A stretch of DNA of 64,000 nucleotides from an uncultured Gardnerella sp. (lineage in GTDB: Bacteria > Actinomycetota > Actinomycetes > Actinomycetales > Bifidobacteriaceae), in NCBI GenBank assembly GCA_947088155.1, contig CAMUFL010000005.1, positions 36,266-100,265 of the forward strand. Reading direction: 5' to 3'. The notes beneath the pieces are model-generated. The model had not been told where the DNA came from. It worked only from the letters and a program-made list of their open reading frames with translations, and did no database searches. Shown one piece after another: positions 7,980-18,800 of this stretch. A program made the translations under genes and the position numbers. Numbering within the stretch: the first letter of the stretch is position 1; each line of letters starts with the position of its first letter.

Positions 7980-8144
7980 TGAATGTAAATCTCAATAAAA
8001 GAGATTGCGCTTTTGAGAGCTGAGCAGAAGTTTCATATGTATTTGACCGTAGTTCGATCAGCGTTTGATTACTGCACAAAGCTCTTCACTAATAAATTCA
8101 TAAAGACTTGTTCAGAGAGAATCTGGTATTCAAGGAGATACACA

Positions 8145-11100
8145 ATGGCTAATTCAAATTCCGGAAGGCATGCACGCAAGGTTACATTGGATGCTGCAGT
8201 AAGTAATGCGATTGCTAAGGCTGTGGATGCACGCAAGGTGGCAGCATTTACGGTTGGAGCCGCTGGCGTGTTGGCTGGTGCGGCGTTCGCTTTTGGAGCA
8301 ACTCCGGCAATGGCGGCGGAGAATGGTGCTGCGGCTGGTGCGGCTTCGGTTCCTGTTGAGGCTGGTAAGAAGCCTGGTGTTGAGGCTGAGAATAAGGATG
8401 CTGCTAAGTCTGATAAAGCTAAGGAAGAGGTTAAGAAGAATCAGACTGATGTTAATAAAGATTCTGAGCAAAAGTCTGAAGAAAAGAAGCAGCCTGAAGA
8501 GAAACCTGGCAAGACTAATCTTGAAAAGAAACTGGCTAACAAAACGAAAACTTCTACGCAGTCTGTAGTAAAGGTTGACGGTGAGGCTGGTGTTACTGAG
8601 ACTGAACAGAAGACTGCGAGTGTTGAGTCTGTAGATAATAAGGCTACAGATAGCACTGCTGCTACTGATAAGACTGCAAATAGCACTCCTACAGCAAATT
8701 CCGCAAGGAAGCGTTCAAAGCGTGCAACGGTTGAAGATAAGCAACTTGATGATACTAAGCCTGAAAATCAGGATCGCGCTTCTAATGATACAGCAAATCA
8801 AGATCCTAATAAAATTACGCCAGCTGCTCAAGCAGATGGAAGCACCAAGATTGAAATTAACGATAATAATGCTGACTCTGTACCAAATGCGTATGCTTGG
8901 GGAAGCTCAGACAACACGTATAGCGTAAATGGCGAAAAGCACACTGTTACTTTCCATTTTGCAGCTCCAAAAGATGGTAGCAAGATTACCAGTATTGCTA
9001 TTTTCCCTGCTAGGACAAATGGTTTCAATAATGCAAAAAGTGAGAGAGGTATTGATTTTTACTCGAAAGATCCAAACAAACATCAAGCCTATTCTGGCGA
9101 ATATATATTTACTGCTAATTCCGATGGATCTGCAACTCTTACGATGAGCACTCTTTTTAGGGATGGTAACCTTAATGGCGGTGCTGAGAAGTATACAGCC
9201 AGTCGCTCTATTTTCGTGTATGTAACTAAAGATGGTAGTAGTACAGAAACTATTGCATATAAAACGAATGTATTCCGTGCTGTAACGCTTGTTCCGCCAA
9301 AAACTTCTGGATCAGTGGTGCTGAAATATAATCAGCCTCTTACGGCAGAAAAGGTTCAAGCAGCAATTACTGAAGCTGGCAATATTGAGACGGCGCGTAG
9401 TGATAAGAAGTCTGTAAATGATCAGCTTTCTGGAACGTTTACGCAAAATATTAACGTAAGGTCTGCGGATGCTTACGACAAGACTACGTTTGATGCTATT
9501 AATGCTAAAAAAGCTGGCGATGATAATACTTACGTAGTTGGCGCGAAGACGCTTAACACCTATATGGTTACGGATTTGGGCTTTAAGTCTGAGGCTATTC
9601 CGCTTACCGTTGCGCGCTACGATGATCGCATTGACAAGCCGATTGTGGAAGATCCGACTAATCTTTCGGCTGAAGTTAAGGAAGAAATTAAGACGAAGCT
9701 TGCCAAGATTAATGGCGTTACAGCAGATAAGATTTCGTTTGATGGAGATAATGCTGTAATCCATTTTGACGGCGTGGATGAAAAAGATGCTCCTAAGATT
9801 GCTCTGCGTGACCTTGTGTTGAAGAAGTTTACCGAAGATCAGATTAAGGTTCCTGCAGAAAGTACCGCAACTGTTATCTACAATCCACTCGCTTACTCTG
9901 ATGCTGAGATTAAGAGCATTAAGAAGGCTATTTACGAAGCTAATAAAGACAACACAGAGCTTGGATTAAGCGCTACCGACTACGAGAAGCAGATTACGCT
10001 TTCGTATCTTACTGGCAATCTTACTGCGGCTGGTCATGCAAATCAGGGCATCTCGAATGGTCAGGCAGAAAATACTATTACCGTTAAGATTAAGACCGAT
10101 AAAGCGGTTGCTGAGTTTAAGTCTGATGTAAAGGCTGGCAAGCTCACGCGTTTGGCGGATATTCGCAAAGATTACGACGTTTCGTGGAAGAATAATAAAA
10201 TTGCCGGCCGCGACACCGACGAAGGCCTTTCGTGGAGCGAAGACCACAAGACCATCATTTACCGCTACGACCCAACTAAAGCAGAAGGGTTTGATACAAA
10301 TAAGATTCTTAATTTGTTGAAAGCTACGCCGAAGGATGGCAACGCTGGTTTGCGCGAGCTTACTGGTGGCGAAGCTCTTGCTCATGAAGGCGATAAAGAA
10401 AACGCGCAGAAGTCGCATGTGGGCTACGTGATCGACAAGAACGGCCAACCTACAACTGAGTTGTCGCTCGGCAATATGAGCGGTGCTTATTGGCAATATA
10501 GTCAGAATGTTTCTAATTCTGGTGAAAATCTTGGCGATTCTGAATCGAATGCAGGATCGTATTCCTGGGATGAAGAAGCTAAGCCGGTAGTAGTTGCTGC
10601 TAAAGGAAACAAGGTATATAAAGCGCGCCTGTTTGTTTTGCCGTATGGATTGACGATGTATAGAAACATTTACATCGAAAATGGCAAAAACCCTGGGAAT
10701 ACGCCTAAGGCGATTAACGTTATCTTTGTGCCGCAGACGAATCATAAGACAAGTGATTTGAAGAAGTCGGTTGAGGATCACAAGACTACCCATGTTGAGG
10801 GTAAGGAAGTTCCTACTGATTCTGCATACTACAACGCTTCGGACAAGGTAAAGAGCGACTATGATGATGCGTTGAAGGTTGCTAAACAAACGCTTGAAAA
10901 AGTTGGTAACACAGCTGATGCTGATTTAACCGAAGCGCTTAAGGCTGAGGTTGATAACGCAACCATTAAGCTGGAAAAAGCTCGCAAAGCTCTTGATGGT
11001 GACGCTACCAAGAAAGAGGAGCTTAAGAAATCCATCGATGAGAACGGTAAAGCTGCAGAAGGTCAGCAAGCTGCTACAGGCACGCAAGCAACAAACCAGT

Positions 11101-14100
11101 TCAAGAATGTGAGCGATCCTGACTTTAAGAAGTCAGATGGTTCTGCCGACACCGACAGGAACGAAGCTGCTAAGAAAGCAAAGACAGCTTACGATGAAGC
11201 ACTTCAAGCTGCTGAAGCTGCAAGGGACAACAACAACGCCACGCAAAAAGACGTTGACGCTGCTAAGGCAAAGCTTGATGCTGCGCGTAAGGAGCTTGAT
11301 AAGTACAGCACCAACAAGGATGAGTTGAATAATGCAATCGCTCAGCATGGTAAGGTAAAGACTGGTGATACGTCTAAGCAAGGCGAGGAGAAGCTCAAGA
11401 CCGCTGACCCAGCATATCAAAACGCAACTGAAAAAGAGCGTACAGCTTATGATAACGCTGTAAAGAAGGCAAACGATCTTTCTAAGGATCCAAGCGCTTC
11501 TCAAAAGGACGTTAATGCAGCTATTGATGAGCTTCAAAAAGCCAAAGCAGCTCTTGACGCTAAAGCAACCGATAAGTCGCAGCTTATAACTGCCGAAAAG
11601 CTCACCTTTGATAATCCTAATAATGATGCAAGCAAGCAGAGTACCTTCTACAAGAATGCCGCTGCGAAGAAAGACACCGACCCTGCTGCTAAAACTGCTG
11701 TTGAAAACTATGACACTGCGTTAGCTAAGGCTCGTGAGGTTCTTAAGAAAGATAATGCAACTCAAAAAGAAGTTAATGATGCTAAAGATGCATTAACTAA
11801 GGCCGAAAACGCTCTGCATGAGAATTATAAGTCCGATGCTAACGATCTTACGAAAGCTCTTGCAGACAACTTTAGCGGATATCTGATGCCAGCCTACTTC
11901 AACGCTTTCGATAAGGCGCAAGCTGGAGACACTGATGCTAAGAAAGCATTCAAAGATTACAACGATGCTTATCAAAAAGCTAAGGCTCTGAAGGAAAAGT
12001 TTGCTAAAACTAATCCAGCTGAGCAGCCAACTGCTACAGACATCGCCGATGCAAAGAAAGCTCTTGAAGATGCTCGTAAAGTCATCGACAAGTATGCAAC
12101 TAATACCAGCAGGCTTTCGGCAGCTGTGTTTAATGACCTTGCTATAAAGCTCAGCCCTGCGTATAAGAATGTATCTGAAGCTGATGCAAGCGCGGATGCA
12201 AAGGCTGCTAAGAAGAAGTATGACGATGCCGTAAAGAAGCTACAACAGGCGCTTGAGAAAAAGATGCCTAAGGATCAAGCAGATGGTAATGATATTCCTG
12301 ATACAAATACTCCTGATAAGGATGGCAACCCTGACAGCGGAGACTACCTGAAGAATATTCAGGCACACGCACAAGGCGAGCCTCTGGATAGGGATGTTGA
12401 CGCTATCCTTAAGGAAATGAACGCTGCAGCTGCTGAGTTGAATAAGTTTGCAACCAAGACTGACGCGCTGCTTAAGTCTGTTAACGAGGATGATGCAACC
12501 AAGCAGACTCCTGCGTATAAGAATGCTTCTGTGCCTGATTTCAAGAATGATGATGGCACTGAGAATGCAACTAAGAAAGAAGCAGCTAAAAAGGCTGTAG
12601 ACGATTATGGCAAAGCTCTTAATGAAGCTAAGGAATTGCTCAAGAATCCTGCTGCAACTCAGAAGGAAGTCAATGATGCGTTGAAGAAGCTTGATGAAGC
12701 ACGCAAGGCTCTCGACGCTTACAACACCGACACCGCCAAGCTTGTGGAAAGCGTAAAGAAGCACGGCTCTACAGAGGGCCCTGCAGCTACAGAAGGAACG
12801 CAAACTTCTGATGCGTATCGCAATGCGTCTGATCCTCACTTCATGAAGGCGGATGCAACTGACCCAACTAAGTTAGTTGAAGATACCGAGAGGAACAACG
12901 CTGCTAAGGAAGCCAAGAAGGCGTATGATGAAGCTTTGACAAAAGCTCAGGAGCTTTTGAAGAAGCATGACAGCGCTGACACGCCGCAAGACGCAAAGCC
13001 AACTCAAAAAGACATCAACGCCGCACTTAAGGCTCTCGACGATGCTCGTACTGAGATTGAGAAGTATAAGACTGTTACTACTGATCTTGAGACAGAAACT
13101 AAGAAGTCTACTCCAGAGCATGCTGCTGTTACTGAAGGCGACTTCGAGAATACGCCTGAGTTCCAGAATGCTGATGCTAAGAAGAAGGATGGCGCTGACG
13201 GTAAGAAGGTAGACAATGATGATGTGAAAGCGTACAAGGATGCTTTGGCAAAGGCACGCAAGTTGGCGCAAGATAACACATCCAATACGCTCAGCGATCA
13301 TCCAACTCAGAAACAGATTGATGATGCTCTTGAGGCCTTGAAGCAAGCTAAGCAAGCTATTACCGACGGCTATAAGACAAACGTTGATAAGCTTAAGCAA
13401 GCTAAGGAATACGCAGAAGATGTATTCAAGAAGACTCCTGAATACAAGAATGCTGAAGCAATCAAGGCTGACGCTAACAACGCAAAGCATGATCAGGCTG
13501 GAAAGGACTTGGGCGATGCTACTAAGCAAACTGGTTTTGAAGGTCAGATTGCTAAGATTGCTGAAAAGCTTAAGGATACTAGCAAGCTTACTCAGCGTGA
13601 GGTTGATGCGTTAGTAAAGCAGCTCAATATTGCTCAGAAGAAGATTGCTGACAGCTACAAGACCAACGTTGACAAGCTTAATAACGAGGTCGGTGATAAG
13701 GATCAAGACGGCAAGCCTGTAACTCCTAAGTTTGAAGAGTCGATTCCGTACAAGAACGCTCTTGAAAAGAAGAACGCTGGCGACGCTGATGCGACTGCAA
13801 AGCTGGAAGCTTACAACGAAAAGCTCAAGGCTGCGCAGGAACTCATCAACAAGGTGAATAATCCTGATCCAAATGTTGAAGCTGATAAACAGCCAACTCA
13901 AAAAGAAGTTGATGATGCTCTTAAGGCTTTGCAAGATGCTAAAAAGGCAATCGACGACAGCTTCGGTACTAAGATTGACGATTTGAAGACTGAAGCTGCG
14001 AAGTCTACTGCCGATACGACAGATCCTACTGCTAAGCCAACTGCTGGGTCATTTGAGAGTACTACTGAGTATCAGAATGCGCTTGCTAAGAAGACTGATG

Positions 14101-15740
14101 ACGGCAAGGATAATGCTGACGTTACTGCTTATAAAGAAGCGTTGAAGAAAGCTAGGACTTTGCTTGAAAAGTTTGGTGATGACGGTAAACCAAAGCCTGG
14201 TGCTAAGGATGTTCCAACTCAGCAAGAAGTTGACGAGGCTCTTAATAATCTGAAGGAAATTAAGGATAAGATTACTAAGAACTACGTCACTAGCCCGCAC
14301 GACTTGCAAGAAGAAGTTGATAAGTCTAAGGACGGCAAGGACGACACCAGCACCGACGTGTTCGAGAACACTCCAGAGTTCAAGAACGCGACTGCGAAGG
14401 GTGATGAAGCTGCCAAGAAGGCACTAGATGCCTACACCGAAAAGCTCAAGGCTGCCAGGAAGCTTCTTGATGCCTTTGATCGCACTACTGGCAAGCCAAA
14501 GGGTAAGCTTCCAGACGGCATGGATAAGGCTCCAACCCAGCAGGAACTTGACGCTGCTTTGAAGGATCTTCAGGATGCCAAGAAGAAGATTACTGACGGC
14601 TACAAGACTAATAAGTCTGATTTGAACACTGAAGCTGGCAAGGATTCTGACTTCACTAAGACACCTGAGTACGTAAATGCTCAAGCTAAGGGTGATGACG
14701 CGTCTAAGCAGGCTCTTGAGGATTACAAGAAGGCTCTTGAGGATGCGAATAAGGTTCTCGGCGATAAGAATGCAACCCAGGCTCAGGTTGATGATGCTTT
14801 GAAGAAGCTTCAGGATGCTAAGTCTAAGCTTTCTGATGGTTATAAGACTGATAAGACTGATCTGACTGCTGAAGCTGGTAAGGATTCTGATTTCACTAAG
14901 ACGCCTGAGTATCAGAATGCTCAAGCTAAGGGTGATAACGCGTCTAAGCAAGCTCTTGACGCCTACAAGAAGGCGCTCGAAGACGCTAACAAGGTTCTCG
15001 ACGATAAGAATGCAACGCAGGCTCAGGTAGACGAGGCTTTGAAGAAGCTCCAGAATGCTAAGAAGAAGCTTACTGATTCTAATAAGACTGATAAGTCTAA
15101 GCTTCAGACTGAGGCGGATGCTGATGCTAAGTTCCGTGATTCTGTATTCTTTATGATTGGAATGACTGAGGATATTGACGCGTATAACAAGGCTTTGGCT
15201 GAGGCTAACAGTGTGCTTGCAGATCCTAACGCTACTCAGGCTCAGGTTGATGAGGCTTTGAGGAAGCTTCAGGCTGCTAAGGATAAGATTAATCACCCGT
15301 TTGGTATTGATAGTGGTGTTGGAAGCGGCTCTGGTTCTGGTGTTGGTTCTGGTTCTGCTGCTGGTTTTGAGACTACTGATTCTCAGAGTGCTTCGGTTGA
15401 TAAGACTGCTTTGAGAGTTGAGGTTAACAATGCTGAAGCGGATTCTTCTGCTGCGTCTAAGGCGAATACTGCTGCTGCTAGAGCTTATGTGAGTGCTTTG
15501 GCTGAGGCTAAGCGTGTGCTTGCTGATAAAAATGCTACTCAGGCTCAGGTTGATGCCGCTTTGAGGAAGCTTAAGAACGCTAAGGCTGCGTGGCGTAATG
15601 CTTCTGGTGCTTCCGGTAATGCTAGTGGTCTTGCTAAGACGGGTGCTGCAACTGGCTTGTTTGCAAGTCTTGCCGCAGTCTTCTCCGGACTTGGTGTTGC
15701 AGGCATAGCTTCTCGCCGCCGCAAGCACTCTAACGAGTAG
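8145..15740 (+). CDS. giant sortase-anchored repeat surface protein (adhesin-like)
   Basis: A 2,531-residue secreted wall protein. I chose the ATG at 8145 because AAGGAGAT sits just upstream and a signal peptide follows directly; the frame extends back to a TTG at 8013 without support. The signal peptide ends near ATPAMA, with cleavage after residue 57. A lysine- and glutamate-rich stretch follows, then a basic RKRSKR patch at 188-193, then beta-rich N-terminal domains. From about residue 865 come about 17 helical modules of roughly 75-100 residues with signatures such as ATQKEVNDALKKL, like FIVAR/Ebh-type repeats. The C-terminus has LAKTG (2496-2500), a hydrophobic segment and RRRK, a sortase signal. 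Adhesion or matrix binding is inferred; no ligand can be named. Upstream poly-G suggests variable expression. Confidence 0.9.
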   Translation: MANSNSGRHARKVTLDAAVSNAIAKAVDARKVAAFTVGAAGVLAGAAFAFGATPAMAAENGAAAGAASVPVEAGKKPGVEAENKDAAKSDKAKEEVKKNQTDVNKDSEQKSEEKKQPEEKPGKTNLEKKLANKTKTSTQSVVKVDGEAGVTETEQKTASVESVDNKATDSTAATDKTANSTPTANSARKRSKRATVEDKQLDDTKPENQDRASNDTANQDPNKITPAAQADGSTKIEINDNNADSVPNAYAWGSSDNTYSVNGEKHTVTFHFAAPKDGSKITSIAIFPARTNGFNNAKSERGIDFYSKDPNKHQAYSGEYIFTANSDGSATLTMSTLFRDGNLNGGAEKYTASRSIFVYVTKDGSSTETIAYKTNVFRAVTLVPPKTSGSVVLKYNQPLTAEKVQAAITEAGNIETARSDKKSVNDQLSGTFTQNINVRSADAYDKTTFDAINAKKAGDDNTYVVGAKTLNTYMVTDLGFKSEAIPLTVARYDDRIDKPIVEDPTNLSAEVKEEIKTKLAKINGVTADKISFDGDNAVIHFDGVDEKDAPKIALRDLVLKKFTEDQIKVPAESTATVIYNPLAYSDAEIKSIKKAIYEANKDNTELGLSATDYEKQITLSYLTGNLTAAGHANQGISNGQAENTITVKIKTDKAVAEFKSDVKAGKLTRLADIRKDYDVSWKNNKIAGRDTDEGLSWSEDHKTIIYRYDPTKAEGFDTNKILNLLKATPKDGNAGLRELTGGEALAHEGDKENAQKSHVGYVIDKNGQPTTELSLGNMSGAYWQYSQNVSNSGENLGDSESNAGSYSWDEEAKPVVVAAKGNKVYKARLFVLPYGLTMYRNIYIENGKNPGNTPKAINVIFVPQTNHKTSDLKKSVEDHKTTHVEGKEVPTDSAYYNASDKVKSDYDDALKVAKQTLEKVGNTADADLTEALKAEVDNATIKLEKARKALDGDATKKEELKKSIDENGKAAEGQQAATGTQATNQFKNVSDPDFKKSDGSADTDRNEAAKKAKTAYDEALQAAEAARDNNNATQKDVDAAKAKLDAARKELDKYSTNKDELNNAIAQHGKVKTGDTSKQGEEKLKTADPAYQNATEKERTAYDNAVKKANDLSKDPSASQKDVNAAIDELQKAKAALDAKATDKSQLITAEKLTFDNPNNDASKQSTFYKNAAAKKDTDPAAKTAVENYDTALAKAREVLKKDNATQKEVNDAKDALTKAENALHENYKSDANDLTKALADNFSGYLMPAYFNAFDKAQAGDTDAKKAFKDYNDAYQKAKALKEKFAKTNPAEQPTATDIADAKKALEDARKVIDKYATNTSRLSAAVFNDLAIKLSPAYKNVSEADASADAKAAKKKYDDAVKKLQQALEKKMPKDQADGNDIPDTNTPDKDGNPDSGDYLKNIQAHAQGEPLDRDVDAILKEMNAAAAELNKFATKTDALLKSVNEDDATKQTPAYKNASVPDFKNDDGTENATKKEAAKKAVDDYGKALNEAKELLKNPAATQKEVNDALKKLDEARKALDAYNTDTAKLVESVKKHGSTEGPAATEGTQTSDAYRNASDPHFMKADATDPTKLVEDTERNNAAKEAKKAYDEALTKAQELLKKHDSADTPQDAKPTQKDINAALKALDDARTEIEKYKTVTTDLETETKKSTPEHAAVTEGDFENTPEFQNADAKKKDGADGKKVDNDDVKAYKDALAKARKLAQDNTSNTLSDHPTQKQIDDALEALKQAKQAITDGYKTNVDKLKQAKEYAEDVFKKTPEYKNAEAIKADANNAKHDQAGKDLGDATKQTGFEGQIAKIAEKLKDTSKLTQREVDALVKQLNIAQKKIADSYKTNVDKLNNEVGDKDQDGKPVTPKFEESIPYKNALEKKNAGDADATAKLEAYNEKLKAAQELINKVNNPDPNVEADKQPTQKEVDDALKALQDAKKAIDDSFGTKIDDLKTEAAKSTADTTDPTAKPTAGSFESTTEYQNALAKKTDDGKDNADVTAYKEALKKARTLLEKFGDDGKPKPGAKDVPTQQEVDEALNNLKEIKDKITKNYVTSPHDLQEEVDKSKDGKDDTSTDVFENTPEFKNATAKGDEAAKKALDAYTEKLKAARKLLDAFDRTTGKPKGKLPDGMDKAPTQQELDAALKDLQDAKKKITDGYKTNKSDLNTEAGKDSDFTKTPEYVNAQAKGDDASKQALEDYKKALEDANKVLGDKNATQAQVDDALKKLQDAKSKLSDGYKTDKTDLTAEAGKDSDFTKTPEYQNAQAKGDNASKQALDAYKKALEDANKVLDDKNATQAQVDEALKKLQNAKKKLTDSNKTDKSKLQTEADADAKFRDSVFFMIGMTEDIDAYNKALAEANSVLADPNATQAQVDEALRKLQAAKDKINHPFGIDSGVGSGSGSGVGSGSAAGFETTDSQSASVDKTALRVEVNNAEADSSAASKANTAAARAYVSALAEAKRVLADKNATQAQVDAALRKLKNAKAAWRNASGASGNASGLAKTGAATGLFASLAAVFSGLGVAGIASRRRKHSNE
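14611..15090 (+). repeat. near-identical 240-bp tandem repeats inside the surface-protein gene
   Basis: Two consecutive 80-codon modules are almost identical at DNA level; for example AGGATTCTGA followed by TTCACTAAGAC recurs 240 bp apart (14641 and 14881). The other modules of the gene are far more diverged. This points to recent duplication and to a place where module number could change by recombination. Confidence 0.75.
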
Positions 15741-15763
15741 TCTTGCGCCGTAATTAAGCAAAT

Positions 15764-15805
15764 TCCCTCGCAGGTTATCTTCCGATAATCCGCGAGGGAT
15801 TTTTG
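15764..15805 (+). terminator. intrinsic terminator after the giant surface protein
   Basis: An 8-bp GC-rich stem, TCCCTCGC (15764-15771) with GCGAGGGA (15792-15799), is followed directly by TTTTT. A partial inner stem (GGTTATC with GATAATCC) extends it. It lies 24 bp after the stop codon and isolates glnE from the surface-protein transcript. Confidence 0.85.
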
Positions 15806-15832
15806 TACACCACCACAATGTAAAGTTGCGGT

Positions 15833-18800
15833 ATGGAAAGTGCGAACAGAACAGATAGTACAACTACTGAAACCAACTGCAACGAAAGCAGCACAAACTC
15901 TTCCGCACTCACCTCAAGAAGCCTTATTAAAGCGGGCTTTGCTCGCCCGGATGCCGCACGTTGCGCAATGATGGCAATACGCAAAAACTGCAATAAAATA
16001 TCGTTTGAAACACTACTAAGAAGCGCGCTTACAGTTGAAGATCCAGATTCTGCATTGCTTTCATTGCAAGATTTAAGTGAAGCATACCCCGAAATAATAA
16101 ATAATATTTCAACTTCAAATTCGCAAATATCTGACTCATTAACAAGCCTAATGCAAGTATTAGGTGCGTCTAACGCGTTGGCAATGTTTATGCGCACAAG
16201 GCCTAATCTTATAAAAGCTGCAGCAAATGACCCGAATCATCTTTTTGCAATGACTAGGGAAGAACGCGTAAAAGACTTACTCGAAGCAATACAAGCTTAC
16301 ACTGCAACAGTTGTTTCTTCTGAAAGCAGCGATTCTAACACAATTTACTTAACATCACTCGGCTTTGCACAAGCAGTTTCTGCGCTTCGTGCGCGCTACC
16401 GTGAGCATGTTGCTGCAATTATGGCGGCTGATTTAGCGAGCGCTGACCCTGTTGAAGTGCAGCCAGATATTAGCCGTAAGCTTTCCGACGCTGCCGATGC
16501 TGTTTTAGAGGCAGCGTTGTCTATTTCGCGAGGACAGGTTACTGGTTCTTCCGCATGCAGATTTGCGATTATTGCTATGGGCAAGCTTGGAGCGCAAGAA
16601 ATTAACTACGTTTCCGATATCGATTTGATTTATGTTGTGGAGCCTGCGGATTTAAGCAACAAGCAGAACCAGGATGCTGCTTTGCGCGTTGGTGTTTCTA
16701 TGGCAATGGTTTTGCAAAAAGTATGCCAGTCGGTGGTTATGGGCTCTGTGGAGCCTCCGCTTTGGCAGATTGATACTGCGCTTCGCCCGGAAGGTAAGGA
16801 TGGTCCTCTTGTTCGTAGGCTTGATTCTCATAGAGAATATTATGAAAAGTGGGCGAGTAGCTGGGAGTTTCAGGCGCTTTTGAAGTCGCGCCCTGCAGCA
16901 GGGGATACGGATCTTGGAAAAGCTTATCGCGATATGGTCGAGCCGTTTATTTGGAAGGCTTCTGGTCGTGAGCATTTTGTAGCTGACTGCCAGCATATGC
17001 GTCAGCGTGTGGAGTCGCTTATTCCGGCTTCTCAACGCGATTTGGATATGAAACTTGGTAAAGGCGGCTTGCGCGATGTTGAGTTTACTGTGCAAATGCT
17101 GCAGCTTGTGCACGGAAGTGAGGATGAGTCGCTTCGAGTAAGGGATACTATTTCCGCTTTGCAAGCGTTGGCTCAAGGTGGCTACGTCTCTAGGTCTCAG
17201 GCGGCGCTATTGGCAGAACACTACCGTTTTGAGCGTGTTCTTGAGCATCGTCAGCAAATGTGGAGTATGCATCGCACGCATTTGTTCCCAGATTTGGGTG
17301 CGCAAGGAAACGGCGGCTTGGATCGCGCGCGCACAATTTCTACAGAGCAGCTTAACAACAATGAGCAGATTTGCCGACTTGCTCGTGCTGTGCGGCTTCG
17401 TCCGGAAGAGTTAGTTGCGCGTTTTGATAAAGCTCGTCGTGAAATTCGGCACTTGCATAAGGATATTTACTACCGTCCGATGCTTCCTATTAACGCTCAA
17501 ACGGATGCGGATCCTATTGTGCTTTCGCCGGAGGCTGCTCGCGCGCGCTTTGCTTCTATTGGTTTTGCGGATGCTCGCGCAGCACAGTTGCATGTTGAAG
17601 CGCTTACAGAGGGGCTTTCTAGGGCTGCTAAAATTCATAGAATTTTGCTTCCGGCAGTGTTGAAGTGGCTTGGCGACGGGCAGAATCCGGATATGGGTTT
17701 GCTTGCGTGGCGGCGTCTTGCGGAGCGTTTTGGCGGAAAAAATACGTATCTTGGTTTTTTGCGTGATTCTCCTTCCGCAGCTCAGCGTCTTTGCCACGTT
17801 TTGGCGGATTCGCGCTATCTTGGCGACGCTATGATGCAGTCTATGCAGTCTATTACTTGGCTTGGAGACGACGAAGCGTTATCTGCGCGCGATAGGGCAA
17901 GTCTTGACATGCAAACTAGTGCAATGGTTGCGCGTTATGCAAGTAATATTGCGGATTTTGCGCAGTCTTTGCGCGCTCTTCGCCGGCAGGAAATTGAGCG
18001 AGTAGCTTTAGCTTGGATGTGTGGTCTTATTGATGACGATACTTCTATGCTTGCAATGAGTGATGTGTTTGATGCTATTTTAGATGCGACTTTGCAATGG
18101 TCTATGCGTGAAGCTGTGTCAGTCATGAATTTGAATGCTCCTCAAGCTGAAATTGCTATTATTGCTTTAGGTCGCTACGGTGGTAGAGAAGTAAACTTCT
18201 GTTCTGATGCAGATATTATGGTAATTTACAAGCCGGTTGGTGAAGTTTGCGATTTAAATACAGCTCACCGCTTTGCGCAAAAAACTGTAGATATTTTGCG
18301 TAATATTTTGCAAGGTCCTCTTACGCTTGAACCAAAAATCATGGTCGATTTGGATTTGCGTCCGGAAGGGAAAGACGGTCCGCTTGTTCGTTCGCTAGAA
18401 TCTTGCGAAAATTATTATCGTCAGTGGTCTAGTACTTGGGAGCATCAAGCGTTGTTGCGAGCGCGTTTCGCTGCAGGTTCTAAGGAATTGGCGGATGCTT
18501 TGCTTGATGGCGTTGTGAACGAATTGCGCTACGCTGCAAATCCTCTTAGTGATTCTCAGCTTGCTGAAATTCGTAAGCTTAAAGCGCGCATGGAAGCGGA
18601 GCGTTTGCCTCGAGGTGTGAGTAGGGATAGGCATTTGAAGCTTGGTCGTGGCGGTTTAAGCGATGTTGAGTGGACTGTGCAATTGATGCAATTGCAATAT
18701 GCTTCAAAGCATGAATCTTTACGAGTAGTTGGAACTATGCAAGCATTGAAAGCATTGCAATCTGAGCATTTTATAAGCGACGAGGATGCTGAAGTTTTAA

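Larger units (their letters stand above)
7386..8144. other. gene-free region between metF and the first giant surface protein
   Basis: About 760 bp without a credible gene. From left to right it holds a dispersed hairpin element (7423-7564), a separate inverted repeat (7601-7683), a small 7-bp inverted repeat (CTACCAC at 7690 with GTGGTAG at 7717), an AT-rich stretch, a run of ten G (7911-7920), a good promoter (7951-7979) and an untranslated leader of about 160 bases. Open frames across the repeat are not conserved between its two copies and were not called. Confidence 0.7.

Noticed and set aside
8013..8144. Upstream extension of the first surface protein from a TTG
   Set aside because: The ATG at 8145 has a strong ribosome site and starts a proper signal peptide; the extension would bury it.
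14424..15863. 479-codon antisense frame in the surface-protein gene
   Set aside because: It arises from the repetitive codon pattern of the repeat modules and shows no protein features of its own.
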